A stretch of 15,300 bases of DNA from an uncultured archaeon (GTDB taxonomy: Archaea > Halobacteriota > Methanosarcinia > Methanosarcinales > Methanoperedenaceae), in contig CABMIA010000039.1 in NCBI GenBank assembly GCA_902386085.1, positions 1 to 15,300 on the forward strand. Reading direction: 5' to 3'. The first letter of the stretch is position 1; each line of letters begins with the position of its first letter. The notes beneath the pieces are model-generated. The model had not been told where the DNA came from. It saw only the letters and a list, made by a program, of their open reading frames with translations, and ran no database searches. A program made the position numbers and the translations under genes. Positions 1 through 7,647 of the stretch are shown here, one piece after another.

Positions 1-1234
1 CCCTCGGATCCGCGATCTCTCCCCTTAGCGCGCTTGCAGCCGCAGTCTCGGGCGACGAGAGGTATATCAGGCCGCCTGCTCCCATACTTCCCTTGAAGTT
101 GCGGTTGGACGTGGAAAGACATGTCTCACCTTCGCAGATCACTCCCATGTGCGCGCCAAGGCACGGTCCGCAGCCCGGGGGCGCTATAATCGCCCCTGCT
201 TTTAAGAGGGTCGCTATTATACCCGATTCTGTGGCTTTTATCAGGATAGAGCGCGAGGCTGGCAGCACGATAGTCCTGACCTTGACCTTTTTGCCTTTCA
301 AGATTCTCGCTACAGTTTCCAGGTCCTCATACCGCCCGTTCGTCCATGAGCCTATGAAAACCTGGTCAAGCGGGGTTCCGGCCACTTCACCGACAGGATA
401 AACATTACCCACCTCATGCGGTTTTGCGACCTGCGGTTCAAGGTTTCCGATATCGAAGTCATACTTTTCGGAGTAAAGGGCGTCGCTGTCCGCATAAACC
501 GGCGCGTAATTTTCCCTGGCTTTTCCTTTCAGGAATTCGAAGGTCTTTTCATCAGGCGATATTATTCCGGTCTTTGCTCCCATCTCGATGGACATATTGC
601 ACAGCGTCATGCGTTCTGCCATCGACAGGCCATTGATCGCCTCGCCGTAATACTCTATTGCTTTATAATTTGCCCCGTCCGCGCCCACATTTTTGATGAT
701 GTAAAGGGTCATGTCCTTTGCAGAGACGCCTTTTGCCAGTTCGCCCTCCACGGTTATCCTTATTGACTCAGGCACCCTGAGCCAGAGTTTTCCGGTTGCA
801 AAAATCTCGGCCATGTCGGTTGCGCCAACGCCAGTGGCGAACGCCCCGAAGGCGCCGTAAGTGCATGAATGCGAATCTGCGCCGATGATGAGTTTTCCAG
901 GCAGGGCAAACCCGTGCTCAGGAAGCACCTGGTGGCAGATGCCGTCACCGATGTCGAAGAAATTGGTGATCCCCTGTTCCCTGATCCACTCTCTTATCCC
1001 CTTCTGGAGCTTTGCAGCAGTTTCATTGTTTGCAGGCGCGATATGATCGAAAGGTATGATTATCCGCGCCGGGTCCCAGACCTTTTTTGCGCCCATTTCC
1101 CTGAAAGCCGCCACTGCAAGCACACTTGTACCGTCGTGCGCCATGGCATAATCTATGTTTGCAATTACAAAATCCCCTGCCCTTGCAGCTTTACCTGACG
1201 CTCTGCTCAGTATATTTTCGCTTATGGTTGGCAT
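1..1234 (-). CDS. hacA: Homoaconitase / 3-isopropylmalate dehydratase large subunit, archaeal type (C-terminus cut by window edge)
   Basis: This is the aconitase-family large subunit that isomerises homocitrate (or isopropylmalate) through a dehydrated intermediate, working with a separate small subunit not seen here. I translated it by hand from an ATG at 1234; 411 codons are open to position 2 and end in ...EIADPR, which matches the family's final residues, so only a handful are missing. Visible motifs are the substrate region [11 protein letters not shown] (118-128) and the cluster motif PGCGPC (353-358, Cys355 and Cys358). The motif that normally reads GSCTN or GTCTN, and supplies the first [4Fe-4S] cysteine, reads GSWTNGR here (Trp297, codon TGG at 344-346). 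It is divergently transcribed from the homocitrate synthase gene, which argues for the homoaconitase role in 2-oxosuberate/coenzyme B synthesis; a leucine-pathway role cannot be excluded. No clear Shine-Dalgarno precedes the ATG. The family assignment is firm; the substrate is inferred. Confidence 0.9.
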   Translation of the reverse strand, partial: MPTISENILSRASGKAARAGDFVIANIDYAMAHDGTSVLAVAAFREMGAKKVWDPARIIIPFDHIAPANNETAAKLQKGIREWIREQGITNFFDIGDGICHQVLPEHGFALPGKLIIGADSHSCTYGAFGAFATGVGATDMAEIFATGKLWLRVPESIRITVEGELAKGVSAKDMTLYIIKNVGADGANYKAIEYYGEAINGLSMAERMTLCNMSIEMGAKTGIISPDEKTFEFLKGKARENYAPVYADSDALYSEKYDFDIGNLEPQVAKPHEVGNVYPVGEVAGTPLDQVFIGSWTNGRYEDLETVARILKGKKVKVRTIVLPASRSILIKATESGIIATLLKAGAIIAPPGCGPCLGAHMGVICEGETCLSTSNRNFKGSMGAGGLIYLSSPETAAASALRGEIADPR

Positions 1235-1270
1235 TTTGCTATTTGTTGGGTTTTAAGATACATAGACATT

Positions 1271-1300
1271 TGCATATTTTCTCTCTGTGTATCATATATC
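1271..1300 (-). promoter_or_regulatory. Candidate archaeal promoter of the homoaconitase gene
   Basis: Read on the minus strand, two TATA-like boxes precede the ATG at 1234: GATATATGAT (1300-1291) and AAAATATGCA (1280-1271). With the usual spacing of about 25 bases they would give transcript leaders of roughly 36 or 15 nucleotides. The sequence does not let me choose between them. Confidence 0.3.
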
Positions 1301-1341
1301 CGGTTATTACGCGACCAGTTATAGTGCGCTGTAGGTAGTGG

Positions 1342-1358
1342 TTTTCCGGCGTGGAAAA
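1342..1358. promoter_or_regulatory. Inverted repeat, possible operator
   Basis: TTTTCC (1342-1347) and GGAAAA (1353-1358) are perfect inverted arms around a 5-base spacer. The element lies 8 bases upstream of the candidate TATA box of the homocitrate synthase gene, in the shared divergent promoter region. Its position suits a regulator-binding site, but six-base arms rich in T and A can arise by chance. Confidence 0.3.
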
Positions 1359-1365
1359 AAGGAAA

Positions 1366-1373
1366 GATATAAG
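1366..1373 (+). promoter_or_regulatory. Candidate TATA box for the homocitrate synthase gene
   Basis: The sequence GATATAAG follows a purine-rich stretch (GGAAA) that could serve as a BRE. Transcription would start near 1395, giving a leader of about 14 nucleotides before the ATG at 1409. This agrees with the weak ribosome-binding sequence there. Confidence 0.4.
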
Positions 1374-1408
1374 TAATGAATAAACATGGTTAATGAACCC
1401 GGATAAAC

Positions 1409-2566
1409 ATGTCAGATTACTCAAAGAACAGCTTTATACAATTCATTGACCCGAAACCTGAAAAGATCGAGATATGCGATGTAACGTTAAGGGATGGGGA
1501 GCAGACCCCTGGCGTGGTATTCACGCGGGAAGAAAAAATCGCGATAGCCGAAAAACTTGACGCGATCGGCATCGAAGTGATCGAGGCCGGATTCCCCGTG
1601 GTTTCGCCGACAGAGGAAGCTATCGTAAGAGAGATTGCTCATCTCGGGCTTGATGCCAGGATTTGCTGTCTTGCCCGCGCGGTGGCAAAGGATATTGATG
1701 TTGCGCTTCGCTGCGATGTGGATTTCGTGAGCATTTTTATAGCGACCTCTGACCTGCACCTGAAATACAAGTACCACAAGACCTTTGAAGAGGCACAATC
1801 CTGCGCGCTTGACGTGCTTGACTACGCAAAAGACCACGGTCTTACGGTCAGGTTCGCTGCCGAGGATGCCACCCGTACGGATATCAACACTCTAAGAAAT
1901 ATTTTTAAGACGGCAGAAGATCACGGCGCGGATTACGTCAGCATAGCTGATACTGTGGGGATATTGAATCCCAGCACTGCGTTCTATCTTGTCAGCGAGA
2001 TCAAGAAATCCGTGAAAACCAAGGTATGCATACACTGTCATAACGATCTTGGCATGGCTGTCGCCAACACCATAAGCGGCGCCGAAGCAGGGGCTTTCCA
2101 GCTTCACACAACGGTCAACGGCATCGGCGAGAGGTGCGGGAATGCCTCGCTTGAGGAACTGCTTGTGAGCCTGCGTGTGCTGTACGGTATCGAGAGGTAC
2201 GATGTGAGCATGCTTTCCGAGCTGTCAAAACTTGTGGAACAGTATTCAGGTATCCCGATTCCCAGGACAAAACCCATCGTGGGCGCAAATGCCTTTTCGC
2301 ACGAATCAGGGATACATGTGGCCGCTGTGCTTGAGAATCCTATGACATACGAACTTTTTGCCCCTGAGATGGTGGGCGGGAAGCGGGAAATAATCATAGG
2401 AAAGCATACAGGGAGCAAGGCGCTGAAGGGAGTGGTGGAAAAAATGGGTTATGACCTCACGCGCGAACAGATGTGCACTCTTCTCGATAAGGTCAAGAAA
2501 TGCAGCGAAGCCAAGAGAAAGGTAACTTGCGACAGGCTGACCGAGTTCATTAAGGGACTTGAGTGA
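1409..2566 (+). CDS. aksA: Homocitrate synthase AksA-type (isopropylmalate/homocitrate/citramalate synthase family)
   Basis: This enzyme condenses acetyl-CoA with a 2-oxo acid; in methane-metabolising archaea AksA uses 2-oxoglutarate and longer homologues on the way to 2-oxosuberate, the coenzyme B precursor. The TIM-barrel signatures are clear: LRDGEQTPGV (27-36, with the catalytic Arg28 and Asp29), the metal-binding IHCHNDLG (208-215, His209 and His211) and NGIGERCGNASLEE (237-250). At 385 residues it lacks the roughly 130-residue C-terminal regulatory domain of leucine-feedback isopropylmalate synthases, as expected for AksA or NifV. The neighbouring homoaconitase gene supports the homocitrate assignment. 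Alternatives are citramalate synthase or a short isopropylmalate synthase. The ATG at 1409 gives a good N-terminus; only a weak GGAT lies upstream. Confidence 0.85.
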   Translation: MSDYSKNSFIQFIDPKPEKIEICDVTLRDGEQTPGVVFTREEKIAIAEKLDAIGIEVIEAGFPVVSPTEEAIVREIAHLGLDARICCLARAVAKDIDVALRCDVDFVSIFIATSDLHLKYKYHKTFEEAQSCALDVLDYAKDHGLTVRFAAEDATRTDINTLRNIFKTAEDHGADYVSIADTVGILNPSTAFYLVSEIKKSVKTKVCIHCHNDLGMAVANTISGAEAGAFQLHTTVNGIGERCGNASLEELLVSLRVLYGIERYDVSMLSELSKLVEQYSGIPIPRTKPIVGANAFSHESGIHVAAVLENPMTYELFAPEMVGGKREIIIGKHTGSKALKGVVEKMGYDLTREQMCTLLDKVKKCSEAKRKVTCDRLTEFIKGLE

Positions 2567-2607
2567 TATATTTTCGAATCAATGGAAATCATGGAAAATT
2601 AGACATC

Positions 2608-2685
2608 ATGGATCAGTTGGGAAGGGATGTCATGCAGAAGTATATTTCTGAGCAAGATACGTATGAACATAAAAGAGAAAAATGA
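2608..2685 (+). CDS. Tiny ORF of 25 codons, doubtful
   Basis: The frame runs from ATG at 2608 to TGA at 2685 and encodes a charged, hydrophilic peptide beginning MDQLGRDVMQKY. Its stop overlaps the next ORF's start as ATGA, the same coupling used in the operon to the right. There is no convincing ribosome-binding site, and I recognise no family. It could be a real leader peptide, the remnant of a decayed gene, or chance. Confidence 0.15.
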   Translation: MDQLGRDVMQKYISEQDTYEHKREK

Positions 2686-2843
2686 AGAAAACGATAGATA
2701 CAGGCCTCGTACCATTTGTACGGGGTATACCGCCAGTGACAGAAGACGATAGGTGTTCTCGTGCATCAGTTGGAATGTTTAGAGCCAGAATAACAATTGC
2801 GTCGCCAAAAATGGGCATAAATAAAATTACAAAAATACCATAG
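2682..2843 (+). CDS. Small ORF of 53 codons, unknown
   Basis: The frame runs from ATG at 2682 to TAG at 2843 and encodes a basic peptide with a single Cys and no obvious membrane segment. It overlaps the 25-codon ORF by four bases. Its base composition is less AT-rich than the large gene to its right and closer to aksA, so it may belong to the host side of the boundary. I do not recognise it. A remnant of a frameshifted gene is equally possible. Confidence 0.2.
   Translation: MKKTIDTGLVPFVRGIPPVTEDDRCSRASVGMFRARITIASPKMGINKITKIP
2705..2725. repeat. Short hairpin (8-bp stem, 5-base loop)
   Basis: Arms CCTCGTAC and GTACGGGG pair over eight positions, including one T-G wobble, around the loop CATTT. 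It lies inside the 53-codon ORF. No T-run follows on either strand, so it is not a standard terminator. Confidence 0.35.
2818..2838 (-). terminator. Oligo-T tract downstream of the HSP90-like gene
   Basis: Read on the minus strand, about 25-45 bases past the gene's stop, the sequence is ATTTTTG followed by ATTTTATTTAT. Archaeal RNA polymerase often terminates in such U-rich tracts without a hairpin. The assignment rests only on composition and position. Confidence 0.3.
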
Positions 2844-2862
2844 TGGGAGGAAACGGAACCTT

Positions 2863-5800
2863 CTATATTTTGATTCTAATAGGATATGCATTTAATTCGC
2901 CTTCTTCCCAAAGCTTATTCGGATTTGGAATATCAACAAGTCTTGCTCTATTAGTTCCAGCATTATAAATACGATAAATATGGAAATTATCACCCTCTTC
3001 ATGAGCTAATTCCCATTGTCTTCTTGAGACCTCAAACCAGTCTTTAGCATCTGCTTTTGTAGATTTAACTTCAATATATTTTTTATTGGAATCTTCAATT
3101 ACTTCAATATCATAACCCTCACCTTCATCCTTAAATTTATTAAGCCAATGTGCCTCAACTTTTACCTGTCCATTAAATCTAATTATAAAACTATCATCGT
3201 ATATTTCTATATTTCCGTTAGAATATTTAGCACAAAATTTCTTCTTCAAGAATTTAAAAGCATATTTTTCACCCCACTTGCCTATTGCTTTCTTTGCTTT
3301 TTGACTTAATTTGTCCGTAACTTCGTCTTCTTCATCCGATGAAAATGACTTTTTGTTAGATCCGTTTTTTCCATTTGATGTTTTTGGCTCTTTGAATTTT
3401 TTCTTTTGAAACTTATCAAACTTAACTTCGACATCATCAGGATCAAAATCAGGCTGCCATTCTTTTTCTGTACCTTCCACTGCATCTTGCTGGTCCTCTA
3501 TTGATTTATTTTTCTGTTGCTCTTTCTCCCCTGGGGATTCAGGTTCAGGCTGCCGTCTGTCTTCTGTACCTTCCACTGCATCTTCCTGGTCTTCTATTGA
3601 TTTATTTTCCTGTTCCTCTTTCTCCCCATCAGGTAATTCTTGAATACCTTTGGCTTTTAATAATTTCTCAATCTTATCATCAGTATTCTTCTCGAATAGC
3701 AAAATCAAAAAGTCTTCTATTCCTTTTGTTTTTAAAAATTCCGACAATGTTACTGCTAAAGTATCAAAGTCTTCTAAACTATCTTTTTGGATGTATAGCA
3801 TCCCATCAAAATTAAAGAACGCTTTTTGGTCAATTAAAGCGAATTGTTTATTTAGAATGTATTTCACCTGAAGCCTTTCAACACTAAAACATATAAAATT
3901 ATTTATGTGAGTATATATTCCTAATTTTTTAAGCTTTTCATAAGTTGAATATTCTGAGTAGTAAAGATATCTGAGAATATAAGGGAAAAATCTTTGAAGC
4001 CTTTCCGTTAACTCTTTTTCACTTTTAGCCGTTTTAATATTTGCCAAATTTGCACTAATGGCTTTAGAAAGATAAGATATTTTAGCGGAATTAATAAAAA
4101 ATTGGAATTTAGGGTGATAGTTTTGTGGAATTTTTAAAAACGCTATTTGGGAATTATTCTTAAAAAGTTCATAAATTTCTTGTTTATCGTTAACATAAAT
4201 ATCATTATCATTTTTCCGAAATTGGTTCTTGTCTGTCCAGAATATTGGTTCCTTTATAAAATCATCCCACCAATCTTCAGACGAAATCAAATGCTCTTCA
4301 ATATCTGGATTCAAATGCGAATTTAATTCATTGTAGATTTCAATAATAATCTTTTCGTCCTTTTTATCGAGCCTTTCTTTCTGTGATAAATCTAATAGAA
4401 TATTTGCATAATCCTTTGGTTTTGCCTTTTCGTTTACACCAAGTTTTTCTACAAAAAATGATTTGAGCTTCTGATAATGCTTCTGTAAATATCCTCTATT
4501 ATCCCCAAAAATCTCACTTAAATCGTTCCATAAAACATCTCGAATTGTAAAATAGTATTGATGAGTGTCTGGAATATATATAATTTTATTTACTGTGAAG
4601 GCTGTCTTGATGATGTTTTGGTTATTTTCATAATTTTTAGATAGAAAATCATATAGATTTATAAATGTATCTTTATCTATGCTTCGGTTCTGAACGATAC
4701 TCTTTAAATGGTTTATAACTCCTTCCACAGTAGGATCGGAATTAATCTTTAGAGATTTAATGAACTCTTGATTTTTGACATCTACCGCCAAATATGGAAC
4801 GCTCTCACCTAAGATCGCTTTTGTTCCGGGTTTATCCAAAAATACCTCGTTAGATTTAGGTAAAGGATCAATATTTTTTGTGATGGGGAGCCATCCTGTA
4901 TTAATTAATGTATATTTAAAGTAGCAATCCTTTGGATCTATCGTCGACCACCGAGAATCTTTTCGAGAATATCGATATTTATAGACTAACTGTTTTGAGA
5001 AGTAATCCTTATAATAAACCCAATTTTCATCTATAATCTTTAGAAGCAGTATCCTTTGCTTTGTATTCAAGGTTTGAATATCTAATTCTAATTTATAATC
5101 TGTAATCTCTTCAAATGCTTTAATAGAATTCTTAAAATATTCTTCTGATAGGTACGATTTATATTGAAGTTTGGAGCCAGTATAACCGTAATCTTGGGCC
5201 AAATTTGAAAATGGATCGTAGATTTTATCATATTTATAAATAACTTTGGGAATTTTAAGTATCCCTATTTTATCAAAAAAATCTCCCCACACATTAATTT
5301 CAGTCTCTCTTTTTTTTCGTATCTCCGCTTTCTTCTTTTTATTCTTGCGTTTCTCATGTCGATATTTTTTCACGATGGAATCAATATATTTTTTGCTGAC
5401 AAATTGGATATCTTCATTAGGCCCAAATAACGTTTCTAAATCATTTTTATTGCCGTACACTTTTGGAAGATATATGTTTTCAGGTCGGTCATAATACTTT
5501 TTATTATTAAAAGTTTTATTAGTCCTAATCACTAAAGAATTCTTTAAACGCTTAAGAGGAGGTTCATTTATCTTACTTGCATTCAGCCGTTTGCTTCTTT
5601 CTTTTTCATAATACCCTAAATTATCGAAGATATAATTTATGTATCCCAAAAGCACTGCATCATCTTTAATTTGCCAGTTCGATGAATCATTTTTACTTTC
5701 ATAAATTGGCAAAATATGTTCATCAATTATTTCATATGGTTTAGCTTTTTGTATTTTTATTTTTTCAAAAAACTTTTCAATGTTGTTTTTTGTTTCTTTA

Positions 5801-7404
5801 GGTTCAAGTATTGTTCTTTTAATGATTCGCAACTCTTTTTCAAATCCATAATCACTTTTATTTTCTAAAGGAAAAAATATAGGTTCGTTTAAGTTAGATG
5901 CTAATTCGCCATCTTTCTCCAATCGTATTATCTTCAATTTTTTTAACTTTTGGATTTGTTCTTGATCTAATTTTTCGCTATTTAGATATGTATATAGTTT
6001 AATAAACCAGTCATCATTTTGTTTATTTAACCATTCTGTTTTTTGTAGGCATTGAAGTAAATTATCAAATTTAAAGGAGTCAACTCCTAAAGCAAGCAAA
6101 ATCGGTTTCTTAATTTTTAAATCTGAAGAAATATACTCTTTATTTAAGAAATATTTCAAATCATCGTTAGAAAACAACTCTTTAATCTTGGAATCCGCAT
6201 CAAGTACTTCTGTTGGCTTTCGCCATGTCTCTTTTTTTGATTCTGTTAAGATGCAATCAGTTTTTTTTAAACTATTATGAATTTGTCCAACCACCGGGGT
6301 AAAAAAATCATCTTTAACATCCGCTTCAGCTTTAAGTGGAATATAATTATAAAAACTCTTTTTAAGATTTTCATCTTTTTTAAATTTCTCCAAAGCCTGT
6401 AAAAATACAGAACAAATATTATCTCTAAGCCACTTATTCCAATCATTATCTTTAAGAATATCTTCTCGACTTACAGGTAAAAGAAAATCAGCCTGGATTA
6501 TGAATTTAAAACCATACTTCTGTACAGGAAGATATGCAAAAACAAATTGCTCATTATATGTGGCAGCAGTTTGATCTTCATTGAGCGGGAAAGCCAATAT
6601 TATTTCGGTCTCTTCTATATCTTTACGTCTTTCTTCGATTATTTCTGGTTCAAATTGTTTTTTAATTACTTTCCAATAATTTGTTTTTGTTCCATTTAAA
6701 ATTTGTACATTTGCATTATAATCATGCTTCTCTATTCTTACAGATAAACCTTGTTTCAAATTTTCAATTTCAATTAGAGTCAATTTTCTGAGAAATAATA
6801 AAACCGATGAATCTATTTGTTCCACATACTTAATTATTTCAGCTTTTTTTTCTGACTTGAGGGGTAGAATAATATTTGTTTGTTCCAAGTCAACATGGTT
6901 TTTTATTTCATCGAACCATTCTGGAACTATTATGCTTCTTGGATTCTCTTTTTTGTAGTTGAACTTAAACTGAAATCCATTGGAATATAGATGTGGTTCA
7001 TCTGTTACCATGAAAACAGATTTGAAACCGATTCCTTTCTCTCCAATATATCCAGATTTCTTATCTTTCTTGGAATCACCAATCCCACATAAACCTAAAA
7101 CATCTCTATTTGAGAATCCCTTTTCATTATTTTGAATTATTAATTCGTTGGATGTTATAATAAGTTTAATTTTGGGTTTCACATATTCCAAGTAGTCATT
7201 ATCTTCAGCATTCTGAATTAATTCAAGAATAAAATGAGGTCTTTTAGCATGGATCTCTGTTAAAAGTTTGGCGGCATCATCTTGAAATTTCCAATTACAA
7301 TCAAAAGAAGCTTTTTGTTTTTCAGATAAATTTTCAGTGGAAAGACCTATTCCAAAATTCACTTCACGAACATAATCTATAAAGTCTCGTCCCACCAATT
7401 CCAT
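2863..7404 (-). CDS. Large orphan protein: N-terminal HSP90/sacsin-type ATPase, C-terminal NOV (DUF3883) nuclease-like domain
   Basis: This cytosolic-looking 1513-residue protein has no transmembrane pattern. Residues about 35-150 form a GHKL ATP-binding fold: ELIQNAEDN (61-69, Asn65 for Mg-ATP), QNNEKGF (91-97) and the lid motif GEKGIGFKSVF (121-131). The middle, about 200-1245, is long, charged and unrecognised. A low-complexity acidic then Lys-rich linker (about 1255-1366) holds a duplicated segment. Residues about 1376-1495 resemble the NOV/DUF3883 domain, a PD-(D/E)xK-like fold, with GYDIEV (Asp1432) and IEVKS (Glu1445, Lys1447) as the likely active-site set. Start: ATG at 7404 with GGAGA five bases upstream. 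It stands alone. Its AT content is far higher than the neighbours' (one hand-counted line is 27% GC, against 40-53% in sampled hyf lines), suggesting lateral transfer. Similar ATPase-plus-nuclease architectures occur in restriction and defence loci, so antiviral function is plausible but inferred. Confidence 0.85.
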   Translation of the reverse strand: MELVGRDFIDYVREVNFGIGLSTENLSEKQKASFDCNWKFQDDAAKLLTEIHAKRPHFILELIQNAEDNDYLEYVKPKIKLIITSNELIIQNNEKGFSNRDVLGLCGIGDSKKDKKSGYIGEKGIGFKSVFMVTDEPHLYSNGFQFKFNYKKENPRSIIVPEWFDEIKNHVDLEQTNIILPLKSEKKAEIIKYVEQIDSSVLLFLRKLTLIEIENLKQGLSVRIEKHDYNANVQILNGTKTNYWKVIKKQFEPEIIEERRKDIEETEIILAFPLNEDQTAATYNEQFVFAYLPVQKYGFKFIIQADFLLPVSREDILKDNDWNKWLRDNICSVFLQALEKFKKDENLKKSFYNYIPLKAEADVKDDFFTPVVGQIHNSLKKTDCILTESKKETWRKPTEVLDADSKIKELFSNDDLKYFLNKEYISSDLKIKKPILLALGVDSFKFDNLLQCLQKTEWLNKQNDDWFIKLYTYLNSEKLDQEQIQKLKKLKIIRLEKDGELASNLNEPIFFPLENKSDYGFEKELRIIKRTILEPKETKNNIEKFFEKIKIQKAKPYEIIDEHILPIYESKNDSSNWQIKDDAVLLGYINYIFDNLGYYEKERSKRLNASKINEPPLKRLKNSLVIRTNKTFNNKKYYDRPENIYLPKVYGNKNDLETLFGPNEDIQFVSKKYIDSIVKKYRHEKRKNKKKKAEIRKKRETEINVWGDFFDKIGILKIPKVIYKYDKIYDPFSNLAQDYGYTGSKLQYKSYLSEEYFKNSIKAFEEITDYKLELDIQTLNTKQRILLLKIIDENWVYYKDYFSKQLVYKYRYSRKDSRWSTIDPKDCYFKYTLINTGWLPITKNIDPLPKSNEVFLDKPGTKAILGESVPYLAVDVKNQEFIKSLKINSDPTVEGVINHLKSIVQNRSIDKDTFINLYDFLSKNYENNQNIIKTAFTVNKIIYIPDTHQYYFTIRDVLWNDLSEIFGDNRGYLQKHYQKLKSFFVEKLGVNEKAKPKDYANILLDLSQKERLDKKDEKIIIEIYNELNSHLNPDIEEHLISSEDWWDDFIKEPIFWTDKNQFRKNDNDIYVNDKQEIYELFKNNSQIAFLKIPQNYHPKFQFFINSAKISYLSKAISANLANIKTAKSEKELTERLQRFFPYILRYLYYSEYSTYEKLKKLGIYTHINNFICFSVERLQVKYILNKQFALIDQKAFFNFDGMLYIQKDSLEDFDTLAVTLSEFLKTKGIEDFLILLFEKNTDDKIEKLLKAKGIQELPDGEKEEQENKSIEDQEDAVEGTEDRRQPEPESPGEKEQQKNKSIEDQQDAVEGTEKEWQPDFDPDDVEVKFDKFQKKKFKEPKTSNGKNGSNKKSFSSDEEDEVTDKLSQKAKKAIGKWGEKYAFKFLKKKFCAKYSNGNIEIYDDSFIIRFNGQVKVEAHWLNKFKDEGEGYDIEVIEDSNKKYIEVKSTKADAKDWFEVSRRQWELAHEEGDNFHIYRIYNAGTNRARLVDIPNPNKLWEEGELNAYPIRIKI
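3450..3627 (-). repeat. Imperfect in-frame tandem duplication inside the HSP90-like gene
   Basis: Two near-identical copies of about 82 bases, 3450-3531 and 3546-3627, lie exactly 96 bases (32 codons) apart. They encode residues about 1292-1319 and 1260-1287, sharing NKSIEDQ followed by DAVEGTE. They lie in the acidic linker before the NOV domain. The spacing is a multiple of three, so the frame is kept and linker length could vary between strains. Confidence 0.85.
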
Positions 7405-7408
7405 TTTA

Positions 7409-7413
7409 TCTCC
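7409..7413 (-). promoter_or_regulatory. Ribosome-binding site of the HSP90-like gene
   Basis: GGAGA on the minus strand lies four bases before the ATG at 7404. It supports this start over later in-frame ATG codons. Confidence 0.55.
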
Positions 7414-7472
7414 ATATTGGTATATAATTAATTCTATTTCTATTGAATTACTTTTTACATAAGAATATTACT

Positions 7473-7490
7473 CTATATAAACGTACCTAA
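7473..7490 (-). promoter_or_regulatory. Candidate promoter of the HSP90-like gene
   Basis: On the minus strand TTTATATA (7481-7474) is a textbook archaeal TATA box. Initiation would fall near 7450, giving a leader of about 45 nucleotides that includes the ribosome-binding site. A second box, ATTATATA (7428-7421), is too close to the ATG to drive the full gene. The gene thus seems to carry its own promoter rather than depend on read-through from uspA. Confidence 0.5.
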
Positions 7491-7586
7491 ACATTATTTG
7501 GAAGATTTGCTAACATTGTGCCCCATTTTCGATACAACCTAAACGATAATCAGCGATAGAAAACCTCATGCACCCGCGCGGAGATG

Positions 7587-7606
7587 CCTCATGATTCATC
7601 ACGAGG
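7587..7606. repeat. Inverted repeat downstream of uspA
   Basis: CCTCATGAT and ATCACGAGG pair over eight of nine positions around a two-base loop, about 40 bases past the uspA stop. CCTCATG also occurs as a direct copy at 7564-7570. Only a short TTTTC follows on the minus strand some 25 bases later, so a terminator role for the operon is weakly supported. Confidence 0.3.
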
Positions 7607-7647
7607 TCCGTTACTTCCGAGGCAGTGGCAAAGCAAAATGCTATGTG

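Larger units (their letters stand above)
2567..2862. other. Intergenic region between aksA and the HSP90-like gene
   Basis: Just under 300 bases between convergent genes. It holds a T-rich stretch right after the aksA stop (ATATATTTT, about 2569-2577), two very short overlapping plus-strand ORFs (2608-2685 and 2682-2843), a hairpin at 2705-2725 and an oligo-T tract reading on the minus strand near its right end. I see no tRNA, insertion-sequence ends or CRISPR repeats. Confidence 0.6.
7405..7647. other. Intergenic region between the hyf/uspA operon and the HSP90-like gene
   Basis: The left part, to about 7560, is AT-rich and carries the promoter of the HSP90-like gene. The right part is GC-richer and matches the hyf operon. 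The composition switch near 7560 is the likely right edge of the inserted segment. I see no target-site duplication, tRNA fragment or transposase remnant. Confidence 0.5.

Noticed and set aside
2705..2725. Intrinsic terminator of aksA
   Set aside because: No T-run follows the stem on either strand, and a T-rich stretch directly after the aksA stop is a better candidate.
2630..2818. Minus-strand ORF of 62 codons beginning MPIFGDAIV
   Set aside because: It has no ribosome-binding site or recognisable family. It lies in a spacer, antisense to two other equally doubtful ORFs, and downstream of a T-rich tract.
3450..3627. CRISPR-like repeat
   Set aside because: There are only two long copies, in frame within a coding region, with no spacer structure.
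2571..7532. ATTTTCGA at both flanks of the AT-rich gene as a target-site duplication
   Set aside because: An 8-base match in AT-rich sequence is expected by chance, and it is not at the exact composition edges.
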